Shown: positions 28,671 to 40,300 of the stretch, piece after piece
Layout of the letters: every line of letters starts with the position of its first letter
How positions within the stretch are numbered: position 1 is the stretch's first letter
DNA from: Norana najaformis
Taxonomy: Eukaryota; Annelida; Clitellata; Crassiclitellata; Hormogastridae
Direction of reading: 5' to 3'
DNA: 64,000 bases
Assembly (NCBI GenBank): GCA_964023275.1
Contig: OZ029916.1
Span: forward strand, 21,025,389-21,089,388
Notes under the pieces: model-generated
The model's database searches: none
What the model saw: only the letters and a program-made list of their open reading frames with translations
Told to the model about the DNA's origin: nothing
Program-made: the position numbers and the translations under genes

Positions 28671-29389
28671 GGTTGTGGTGTTACAGTACGAAGAATAGAG
28701 CGTTCAGGATGGATTGGAGATGGTTGATTTGGATGATATCGATGTTCAGTTAATTAGAGCAGTCGAGCTCTGACTGCGAAGAGGAAACTGTGCTGGCGGT
28801 TAAATTCGACCACGGATCCAGACAACGTTCGTTGTGCCCCCACAGCTGACCCAGGAAACAACTTGTGGCCAGCTACGGGCCCAGTATTGGCCCAACGAAC
28901 TTGATTGCCAGAGGGCGATTTCTACGGGGATCATTTGAATGATATCATGAGAGAAGGCAAGGTTATTTTTGGCAAAAGGAATCACATCTAGGCTGCGAAG
29001 TGCCTCGTGGAGAGTCAGCAAGAGGGTTCAGACACGGTTAAGGAATTTGTAAGCTGAGTGCGTATAGTCCAGTAAGAATTCAGTTGTAGATGGGTTTAAG
29101 CAGTCTACAGACCAGATGTCGTCCACGAAATGATCTGAGAGAGACTACGTAAAGACGACGAAGAACAGAGTCGGCAAAGCAGTTTTATCTTGCATAGAAT
29201 TACAATTAACAGACGTAACGATAGATTTCACTAACCTTCAGCCTAAAACCAAAAGCGAACCGTTAGCTTTCGCCATTCGCAGTAAATTCTTCGCCATTTG
29301 TGACGTAATCTAGTACGACGCGCAAGGAATCTACGATTAATATTTTTGTAATAACTAGGCCTACTTATTTCTTTCTGTATCAACGTGGA

Positions 29390-30035
29390 ACCGGAGTAAT
29401 CGTATTCCAAAGCTCGAGATTTCTACTGCGCCCAACGAAAGCCAAGTCGCGGGAACCAGCTTATTCACATGCGCTCAGTCAAAACAAAATCGATAGGCAG
29501 AAATGGTTCGGTTCCAAATCAAGATCCAGAAGTCAGGCAGATGACTGCGGCGGATTGGAGCGGAGAGAGAGAGGTGAGGGAGAATCAGGATAAGGTTTTT
29601 GGAAGAATAATGTTTTCAGTTTTGAGTGAAAGACCGACGCAGAAATTGCAATAGGTGAAATGTCGGTGAGTTCGTATGATAGATCTAATAACTGTAGTGA
29701 TTTTGGCGGGAATTTATCCCAGAGGAATGGGAACAGCAATGACTAGAAAGCGATTTCCAAATTTTAAGGATGAGATGACGGGAGGGCGAAGTGTTAGGGC
29801 GGAAGAGGATCGAGTTGAACGGAGTGGCAGGATTGTAAATAATGGACACAAATAGGAGAGCTGGGAAGATTGAGTTGTGTTATATGTAAGCGAAAGGACT
29901 TTACGCGTTCAGGTATTTTAAGCCAGTGAAGTGATTTGAGAACGGGATTGATGTGAAAATATTGGGAGTAAGAGTAAGCATAACGAGCAAATTGTACGCG
30001 CTCTGTAACTCTGTTTATGCTGGGACAGGTCGCCT
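29390..30035 (-). mobile_element. LINE 3' portion (ATTACG-tail family), longest copy
   Basis: On the minus strand: VLKSLHWLKIPERVKSF (the thumb region just before the C-terminus of CR1/L2 reverse transcriptases), PFLWDKFPPKSLQ, then ASVFHSKLKTLFFQKPYPDS, the terminal IDFVLTE-type block and the GCGC...TAGAAATCTCGAG 3' UTR. Several frames are broken. This copy shows that the short repeats elsewhere derive from the LINE 3' end. Confidence 0.85.
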
Positions 30036-31013
30036 TTGTAGAAGTTATTGTTTTCCCACGCAGGTCAGAAATCCTCAAAATCCGTGGTTTTCTACTGCCA
30101 CTAGGCCTACTTTGTAATTTATTTGCAAAGATTCGATGGCAAAAGGCAGAACTATTTGCTGCTGCTGCCGCACGGGCCAGAAGGAATTCTAAATTGTACG
30201 CTTTATTCATTTTGGCACATAATAAAATTTAGGTTGCAATACTTCAGGACTTGGAAATGGCTGCTCGAAATCAACGCAGAAGTCGCACTTACTGTGTTCA
30301 TCATTCATGAAGTAGAAAAACTGAAACAACCTGACTTCACAAGAAGGCTAAACCTGACAGAAAGTTTTCGGCTTTAACGTAAACAAGACTAAAGACTGCC
30401 AAATTCTTGCAAATGTAGGCCTAAAGGAAATGCAAACATCAATTTAAATCACATACACTGCGGCACTCATCAGTTTTCCCACACTGGAGGAGAAGTCGTC
30501 ATTTTCTGTAAAGGTACAGAAATTACTTTGAAGCTTCACAAGAAAAGCCACAATATACAAATTATATTTTTTAGACTATTCAGTACATATGCATTTACCA
30601 AGTAAAAGAATGAACTGTTAAATTATCTCTGAATTGGATTACGGAACAATGCCAAACACAAAAATTACCTATTTTGGACCCTGCCTTCCACATGTCCATG
30701 ACCTGACAGCAAAAACTTGACATCAGCGTCATATGTTGAAGATATGGCGAGAATATTTCAAAAATCCCATATGGGCTCCATATGACCTACATATGGGGAA
30801 AGGGATTCACGATTAAGGCTAAGCAATATTAGATAAACTTCGGCAAAACCCGGTTTCAGTTCTGATTCTGTAGACAAAATGGAACTGGACACCCAGTGTC
30901 AAATTCATTTAAAGCCAGAATTCAAAATTCAAGAATTTAAAATCAGTTTTAAAATGTGTTTTACTAGACATTACCAAAGAACAAGTAATACTGGTAAACA
31001 AATAATTTCAACA

Positions 31014-31540
31014 GGGGTAGTCGATAAAGGACGTCCACAAAAATGACCTCCTTTGAACCCCTTCTTCCCCTTTTCTCCATTTAGCCTTACCCTCACTCTC
31101 CCTCCTTAGCAGACGTCCGCTCTCCAAAGCCAGTGACAAATAACAGACCAACATCGTGAAAAACGTCATTACTAACTACTCGTTCTATGTTACTTAAAAG
31201 AACTGTTCAATGGCACCATAGTGACCATACATGGCTATCCAACAGATCTAAACAGATGTGACTTAAGGTAGTAGTGACTTAAGGTAGTAAGTAGGCTGAA
31301 AGCTTGAAATGTTTTTTTAGCCGTCTGCAATGGAACAATTATTCATGAACCAGTGCAGTACAAAGCATTTGCCACCTGACTGAAGTTGGCGCTTAAAGCA
31401 TGGGTTGCACTAAAAGCTATGTACATGTACAAAATTTATATGTGGACATCCGCATAGGCCATAACCTCCTCCCCCTTGTCCGCATTTGCATGACCCCTCC
31501 ATCCCTCCCTCTTTGCGGACGTCCTTTATGGACAACCCCC
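31014..31540. mobile_element. Inverted-repeat DNA element (GGACGTCC ends)
   Basis: Left end GGGGTAGTCGATAAAGGACG and TCCACAAA; the right end, reverse-complemented, is GGGGGTTGTCCATAAAGGACG and TCCGCAAA. About 30-bp terminal inverted repeats enclose about 530 bp without coding capacity. A partial second copy lies at 59910-59996. I could not define a target-site duplication. Confidence 0.65.
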
Positions 31541-34235
31541 AGTTACATCTTCCACTGCAGACATAAAGTTAGGTCTTGACGCAATGTAATAATCCGGATA
31601 TTTATATAACACTTCAGTCATTCGAAGGTGCCTGTGTTTATACTTTAATGTTACAAAAGAAATCATGAAATGTGGACCACTGATCCTACGTTTTACTGGA
31701 AATGCAAGAACCAAAGAGAAAAAGAACAGATGCTTCAGAAGCAAATATCCTTACAGTTTTCTATTCATTAAGCAAACTGAACAGCGGACACACAATCAGT
31801 CACTCACCGGAGAGTATTAATTACCACAAAGAATCTTTGGCAAAGCAAACGAGCATTTATGACACATGCATACGTAATCCGGGTTAACAAGAAGGACGCT
31901 CATATATGAAATTCCCAAGTCGCAGAATCTCAATACACACTGTAGTGTTTCAGGTCTGCTGAGAAGGAATAAAATCTGTCAGTGCAAACAAAAAAGGACA
32001 AATGAAGCCGAAAAATGCCACAGTTGACAATAACAATTTTTTAAAGTGCTGCTGACAACGAAATACAACTGAAACATTCCACAACATTCTTTCTCTGCCA
32101 AACCAGGTAACAAGATTTAATCATATAAACATGCAGTGCAATTCTTTAAAACAGAATAAGTTATCAAATTCATTACAAGTGTCACAAAATGAAATAAACC
32201 ATACTACATTGTTTACTCATATGCAAACCCTTTATTCACAGCCAAAACAACTCCAAACAGCATTAAATAATATGTCCAACTCTAACAAAGCAGTTCATAC
32301 ATTGGTGGGAAACTTAAGAAAAATTTCAACATATACCCGGTAACCTGCACAGGTTAAAGAACTCAATATGTTCGTAATTCTTTTTTCATTCACAGAGAGT
32401 TGATGTTCTTCATTCTTTCGTAGATAATTTATTTCTTCAGTTCTCCATCTTCAGGGACAGTGACAGAAAATTTATTTGTAAGAAATAAATACAAAAAATT
32501 TTAGTGCCCGTTTAATTTGTACGTAAATAGAACACACCTTAAATAAAATTACAATATTCACAGCACACAGTTTGTAGTTGCAGTAAAACAATTTTCAACT
32601 TCCAGTTTCATCAGCAGGAGCTACTAAAACTGTGAAGAATGTGAAGAACATAAATGTTATCAAACACTGCCAAATATTGTATGTCCCTGACATGATACAT
32701 GATGCAAAAGACATCAACGTCAATGTGCTTTGAATTTTGTTGGCATTAAACTATTTTGCAAGTAACAAAGAAAAATGCTTCCATCCTTGAATCCACCCAC
32801 CAGCTTGCCAGTTAAAACTTTTTCAAGCATACTTGACATCTAAAGTGACATTACTGTAGATGGAAACCTAAAGGTTCTTGCCCTTTGCATTATAAATTTC
32901 CAAGAAAGCTACAGCACAAAATTTCAAGCAAAACGTCACAAACATACTAATGATTGTTGTGCGCACAATTTCGCACGCCAGCCACAGTCTGAACTGAAAC
33001 AACTCAACAAAGCCTAACAAAAACAATCCACTGCCACAAAAGGGAACAAAAGACACCAGAGTTGATTTTAAAGAACAAAGTAACTGGCTTAGAATCATAG
33101 ATATAGCTGCTGTGCGATCCAAACCATAGATACTTTGACTTTTTCATTCACTTACTGAAAGTTAGAACCAAAGCGGTCGCATTTTAGTGACATTAATGTC
33201 ACGCGCTTTATGAAAATGACACCTATTTCTAATTCAACTACAGCAGTAGGTATGGTTTAATGCTCTAAGAAACCACTGGTCTAACTTGGAGAACAGTCCA
33301 TTTAGTCATTGAGTATGAAGCACAGATAATGTTCAGGCTGTCAAGACATAAGATATTGGTAATAGCTTCTTTTCTTGTCTTTTGCCAAACTCGCTTGTTC
33401 TGAGGCTGTCGTTTGGATTCCTCTGACCAGTCAACTGCAGATGTGATTTAGTGACTGTTACATCATTTATTACCAGTAGAGACAGATCCTGAATCTTCTC
33501 AGATTAGATAAGACAGCATAATACAGAAAACCAAATGTCATATTTCTGCATGCACTGTCGCAATGATTCATTTTTAACATTAAAATAAGCTTTAGGTAGC
33601 TCTGGCTGAATTGCATTTTTCAAAGTTATCATTGAGTAACATTATACCATGAGTGACCAGGAAGCATTTGAGCCGTTACCACCAAACAATGTCAGTACAC
33701 ATTTCTCTGTTCAATGAGCTCAAAGCGCATGGGCAACCTCTAGTGACAACAATTAGGCATCGTTAACACATTCAGAAACCATTTTTTGGTTGCAAGTACT
33801 GTAGTACATCAATTCAATACCACTAGGGGTTTCTTTCGTGAAGTCACAACCTACTAAGACTTCATTTAGACTCCAAATTATGCATAAATAATATAATCAA
33901 CAGGCAACCCACTTGGACAGATCCCATGACTGACTTTTGGGTAGCAACCCACAGCTTGGGAAACACAGTCCATAGACTTGCCAAACACATGGAGTATCAT
34001 ATCCATCATAGGGATGTATCTGGCATGACATTTTATCTGCATAACCTGAGACAAAAAATCTCTTGATGCTTTAAATCCAACAGTCATTACTAAGATTGTG
34101 AGCACTGTCTACACGTCGCTCCACTGAAATACGCAACTGTACAAAAAACAAACACACAGCCACACCTGAGAAACCTCAAGGCATTGCATAGTCTGTGAGT
34201 GCAGCTGAAGGTTCTAATTTGGTGTAAGTCACGCA
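31541..34235. other. Probable NFI 3' UTR / intergenic region
   Basis: AT-rich sequence between the inverted-repeat element and the most distal NFI stop. No convincing exon; frames such as 32868-33122 (minus) are hydrophobic low-complexity. Part may be NFI 3' untranslated sequence, but no boundary is visible. Confidence 0.35.
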
Positions 34236-34342
34236 CTAAACAGTAACAATAACAAGATGTAGTAGTGACTGCGCTGTACCACTGTGCACAACTGCATTGA
34301 CAGCACCAGTATTGTCTCTTGGTGTTGTTACAAGATTCAGGT
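34236..34342 (-). CDS. nfi: NFI candidate alternative terminal exon B
   Basis: A strong acceptor (TTTTCTATTTTGCAG) precedes 34342. The exon fits the same donor at 35613 in phase and encodes [20 protein letters not shown], then [15 protein letters not shown] and a stop. Hydrophobic end unlike exon A. Inferred only from splice signal and phase. Confidence 0.5.
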
Positions 34343-37300
34343 CTGCAAAATAGAAAACAAAGAAAGTAAGGCAAAGGAAGCAATAAAAAATATTTTAAAT
34401 AACATCCATGTTCTGTAATCTGTGACAACTATCTACAATGTATCAATAAAGTCATTATATATGTATCAATAAAGTCATTATATGCTAATAAAAACCTAAA
34501 AAAGATGGATGTAAAAATTGCAGCACAGAATGATCACATGAAAACCACAATTCGATAACCTGATATTTAATTTTGGTTTGCTTCACCTGTCAATTTCACA
34601 AGCAACGCAAACATTGGATTAAACTATCTGCCACTGTATCAATTGATTTTGTTGACCAATACCATTCAAGATCAAAAACTTATTATTAGAATTAAACAAA
34701 TGTAAAGACCTGACTGTTTTAGCACTTCTTTGTAGTGGGTGGTGTGGGATTAGCACTTTCATGTTGATGTAGTTCCAAGGACTCTGAGGCTGAAGCTGAA
34801 ACTGTAGATGTCTGTTGTGCCATGCTGGAACTGCTGTTGTTCGAGTCCAGCATCTCATTGCAAGGCATCATGTGCAGATACCTATCTGTTAAAAGGTGCA
34901 ACAACAGAAAACTGTCAGTTAAAAGATACAGACAGTGTGGCTGAACACAATGTCCCAAGAAAACCGATCACACTTAAATGGTTGTTGAGAAAAGTTTTCC
35001 TAACAAAACTACCCAAGTAACTTTTTTAAAGTCACTCATTTCAGGAGTCTTTGACTAACAGAAGGTAAAAACAAACTCAGATTTGCATTCAATGGGTAGA
35101 GAGTGAGGGTATGCCTAGCTATTCACCCTCGTGTAGAAAATGAAGTCGCTAACACTTGCCATCTGTGGCTGCCTCTAATTTGGTTCAAGGCACTGATCTT
35201 ATCTTGAAGTGTGAATAATACTGAAGAAAAAATTTGAAGCCAGAACTAAGGTAGAAGAAAAGCTATCCCAAGGTCAAATTGCAGCTATAGATAAGGTAAA
35301 GTAAGGCATTTAGTACATCAGAAACTCAATACAATACTGCCTTCGGAAGCCATATCAAGAAGCACCTTATAACGAGGTTATAATGAGGTTATTTTCTAAA
35401 ACTGAACTCGATTCGGAATCCATGACCCTAGATGCATTGAATCAGAATTCAGGTTCTGATGGAGCATGTTATAAGAAGTTTCTGGTAAGTACCTCATCCA
35501 ACCCTAGTCCTCAGAGGAAGGGTGGCAGGGTTGCTGAAGAGGTAGGATCCTAGGGTTGCTGAAGAGCTAAAATGATAGCAGAAACCCAATCATGGACATA
35601 AGATAGACTTACCAAGACATCCACCCTCCTGCATCAGTATGTCATCTGAACTGTTTGCGGTCACCATGTTGATCATAACAGCAAAGTCTTGATTGTCATC
35701 GATTATTATTGGCGTGCACCACCGGGGAACTGGCGTCGAGCGAGGTGTTGTGCGTGGGGTTGCACCGGGCGATGATGACAAGATGTTGTTGAAGGTAGTG
35801 GGGCTAATAACACCACTTAAGGCTGTTACAGGGCTGACACTTGGATAACTGAACATCAACTGAAAAATGACAACAGAGAAATGCATATAAAATAATAACT
35901 GTAGGCCAAATGCTTGAAACACAAAACCTAACACAAACAATCCAGTCATTCATTCTTTCATCCCTTTGTCTCTGCCTTGGTCCACCCATTTATTATCCAT
36001 TATTCTTCTGTAACCTTTTTTACTCCTTTGTTTATCTCTCATTCAAAACCTTACCTGTTAAATTAACTTAAACTCACAAAAACAATAAGCGCTCCCTCGC
36101 TATCAGCATAATCATCAACAGTATCATCATAATAATATCATTACCCTGTCATCATGCCAACACCTCTTCTACACCAGAAACTCCTGATAACACGTTCCAT
36201 TATAATGCGAATTCTGATACAATGCGGTTGGTCAAGGATACCAATTTTAGTTCAGTTTTAGAAAACGAGCTTATTATAATATGACCTCATTATAACATGG
36301 CCTCATTATAACATGACCTCATTATAACATGACCTCATTACAAGGCAGTTCTTGATACTGCTCCCAAATACAGCATCATAAAGATCTGGTGTAATGTTAT
36401 ACTCTCTTGTAGCCATCCTCACAATCATCTCCTGCTTCTGCAAGCATCCTTACTCATCAATGTCTTCACCACTATCCTTGTCGTGATCCACTATCACCAT
36501 CATCACCAGTGTCTGATTTCTTACTGAATGAGCGGCCGGCTGTGAGTGTATGTGCACGAATCCATGCTCAGGTCGACCCTGGATAACCGTGAATGGGCTG
36601 GACATGATCCCTCGATTGACAGGTGTTGCAATTGGTGATGTACTTGATGAACTTGAGCTAGCAGCAGCTGAACTAGAAGCTACAGATGCAATCAAACACA
36701 AAAGCTTACGTAAATCAGAACTAGTAGCATCTCCATGTACATATTATCATTGGTATTATTATTATTATTATCAACATGTCTGGACATTTACAGAGTGCCT
36801 CCCAATAACTTCTTTAAGTTCTTATGTGGTGTTAGAGTTATCAGCTGTTAAATTGCTTGTGGAAAACAAGACCCCAACAGTGGAACATTTGATTTCTTTG
36901 CATTTATCCTATAATGCCGAGTTCAACAATTTTGTAATTACAACTCCTCTCTTCCTATTCTCAAAGTTCCATCCATCCTTGATTATTGACAATTCTCAAA
37001 ATCTGTGCTCCTTTCCTCTGTCCTTCTATCAATGTCTTTCCTTGATTTTCTCCCCTCAATTTCACTTTTTCTGTCTATTGTCTTCCAAATTATTCTTCCG
37101 CAAACTGACGAGATGAAAGACAACGACTGATATGGTTGTGGACATGTGCAGAAGGGCTCCTCATCCTCGATGCTACGTGCTTCAGGAACTCTGAACATCC
37201 TGTCATTGTTCAACTCCAGTTGGGAATCTGTTGGTAGGGCTTTGTGTGTGTGCGTGAGCTTCCCCATTGGTGACTCTACTAGTTATCAGAGCAATGTTTA

Positions 37301-40300
37301 CTAACGGATGAATGTTCTGTTCTTAATGACATTTAACATCGTTAAGGCTAGCACAGACAGCAGATTAGTTTCTCTTGAAGTGGTGCTATCCAAATTTCTG
37401 ATTATAATTATGATTACAATTTATTCTTCCATCCATTCATCCATCCAGCAGTCACTCATATGCCTTACCTGGACCACAGCCAATGTTAGCTGCATTGACA
37501 GCACTGATCATTTGCCCATCTGCCATCTGAATGATGGCCATCGGACGAGGAATTGGTGCCAGAGGGGGAGGTGGCATTCCAGATGCATAGAACTGAGGCA
37601 GCTTTGTTGGACTCTTCACAGTGTTCTGCGAATCAGACTGAAAGAAGTTTGCCTGTTTTATTCTTCCCAGATAATTCAGTTTACATTTTTATTAATTAGA
37701 CCAAAAGCAGAAGCCCATAATCGTTAGATTTTCACTGATCCAAATGCACTACAACAGCAAATGGACCTGCAACTGGATACCTTTAGCAAGACTCAGCAAC
37801 ACACTGGCAACTTCTCATGATGCACAGAACTATAACTCTGGACACAGGGCCATCAAAAAAGGTGCTACACTGAAACATTCTATCTATAAGGAGCTTATCT
37901 TAACATATTTCACAAATTACATTTTTTTGCAAACTCATTATCACTGCACTTATACCAAATTTTATTTTGTTAGCTATAATTGTTATTATTTGTTTATTTA
38001 TGATTATATTGCACAAACCCCCTGACAATCACCGACAAAAAGAACAAAACAATTCAACGGGAGCTGGATGAAAAGCCGAAGCTTATCCAAGACCCAATTC
38101 CTTTTAGATTAGCAACTTCTGTTGTCTAGAAGTAGGGACTCGTAAGTAGCTGGCAATTGTGTATTTGGCATCTAGGCATGCATGACAAACAGTTAAAAGA
38201 ATAATCAAAACTGCTTAAAGAACAAGAGGAGAAAAACAGGCTAATTTTTTCCATTTTATCTAAGAATATCTTATGGCTAACAGTATCAATTGCATAAGCT
38301 AAGTCAGGAAAAAACACCAACAGCCAAGTCAACGTCATTCTTACATAGTAACATGCGCACAGATTCATCAGTCAAACTGTTTCCATGTGCTCTCGGCATC
38401 ATTAATATGAAGAATAGTAACCTTGATATGATTTGATCGATTCTCCATTTCAAGGTAGGTAGCAACATTCCACGGGAAGGCAAGATGGCTTGGTCCTGTT
38501 GTCAGCCCGAGCTGCAGAGAATATGTCAACCATCCACGTTAAAATGAATGACCACCCATGTAACACATGCAACAGCAAATTTGTGTCAAATTTCTCCGGT
38601 ACATGTCTTAGAAGTCACACACATTGGTTCATTAGTCAAAAAACATTTCACAGTCAGGTTGCAATATATGACTGGAAGTAGGAGGGAGAAAAAATTATGG
38701 GTAGGAGTGAAATGAATGTGTCAAATGAACCTCATGCTGAACAAGTAAGGAAAAGTTTCCCTGTTTCATTTTCCCTCTACAGATTTTACCCTGTTCACAG
38801 CATGATTGATACAACACTGGCAGAATAGAGCAAAACTGAGGCAGGTTAGTAATACGGTGGGTTATTGTCTGCGGAATACAACACCATCTGGTGCCAACTC
38901 AGCCCTCCATACTTTACTGGTCAGTAAATGAGTTCCAATACAAGTTGGGAGGTTAAAAGAGATGACCTGCAGTAAGACTGCCATGGCTGTCAACTAAATG
39001 ATCCTTCCACTTCAGGACCATGTTTCTGAGGGGATTCTCGTACCTTGCATTGCTTAAATTCAAAGCTCTTGCTAGCATTGTATGCGCACCACAGTAATTT
39101 CATTTTAAACGAAGACCACCTGAAATTAAACCTGACAGTAAGGAATCCAGGATAAAATACAAATAACAACGAAGAGCTGACCTGATGCTGATGTGTCCTC
39201 TGCTGTGAATTCTCACATATTAAAGCAACAAAGTCCGACTCGTTGTTGTGGTTGCCTCTGTATTTAAGTGCTGCTGCTTCAGAGGAAGATGTTAGGTGAC
39301 TCAGAGGTGAAAGATGATGATCACTTATTGACACACTCACATCTAAAGAAAGCGTACATTTTTGTAATGTATGCATTTATATGTGTTCGTAACAAAACAC
39401 TTAATAAGGCAACTTTAAGTATCTTTTAATGGTGTAATCAGGGCGATCACACCTAAATGCAAATCTTATTCTTAGCTTGGAAAGGGTGCTCCACTACAAT
39501 GGTAACTGCTCTTAGCATGGTAATCATATAGAAAAACATTAATGCACCTGGACTAATTCAAAGAGATAATGGGATTACAGCAGGTAAAGGCAGTGTAACT
39601 CACCTGGACTGATGCTAAGAGGCGAGTGGGTCTGACGATTCAATGCAGGTAGAGGAACAATTCGACTTGGCAAATGTGAACCAAGTGAAGTTGGAGATAA
39701 TGGTGATCCAACACCATTTCGATCCTGCAGTATGTGTGATGATCCACTGGCTGAGACTGGCATGAAGCCGACTGCACCCTCAATCCTTGATCGAATCAAA
39801 TGTGGAGAACCAAGAGCAGGTGGAGGAGGAGAACTCTGGCTGAATACTTTGGTGGCTAAAAGAAAATAAGGTCCAAAAACCCAGGACATAAACTAAAAAA
39901 ACTAGGACATACACAAACTAGGACATAGTCTATTCGAAAAAGCAGGAAGTCCCTGAACTTCAACTAAGGTAACAAACTTGTGTCAACAAATTTTCTGAAT
40001 CTTAGTGATAAAAATATCATGTTTAAATATTTTATAGAATTTTCAACCCTTTCATTCCAGTTCTCCAGCTGTAATGAAGAAGAAGAAGAAGAAGAAGAGT
40101 CCCTTAAGCTACCCCTGAGAGGCAGCCATGGGATGATGTGTTAACGACCTACTTCATTTTCTTCATCTCGGCATAAAAGGGCGTCTGGTCGGTCCTCTCC
40201 TTCATGTATTCAATTTACTGACGAGTTCACTAGAGGCACAAGTGGAGCATAAATCTCAGAACATCTTTCTGCCCCAGTGGGGATTTGAACCCCAAACCTC

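Noticed and set aside
32868-34105. Minus-strand frames in the NFI 3' region (for example 32868-33122, 33878-34105)
   Set aside because: Hydrophobic or Cys-rich low-complexity translations with no domain. Only the short segment 34236-34342 has a splice and phase argument.
38550-38558. Perfect GLI-type site GACCACCCA
   Set aside because: A single 9-mer in an NFI intron, over 33 kb from Patched with no cluster; expected by chance at this density.
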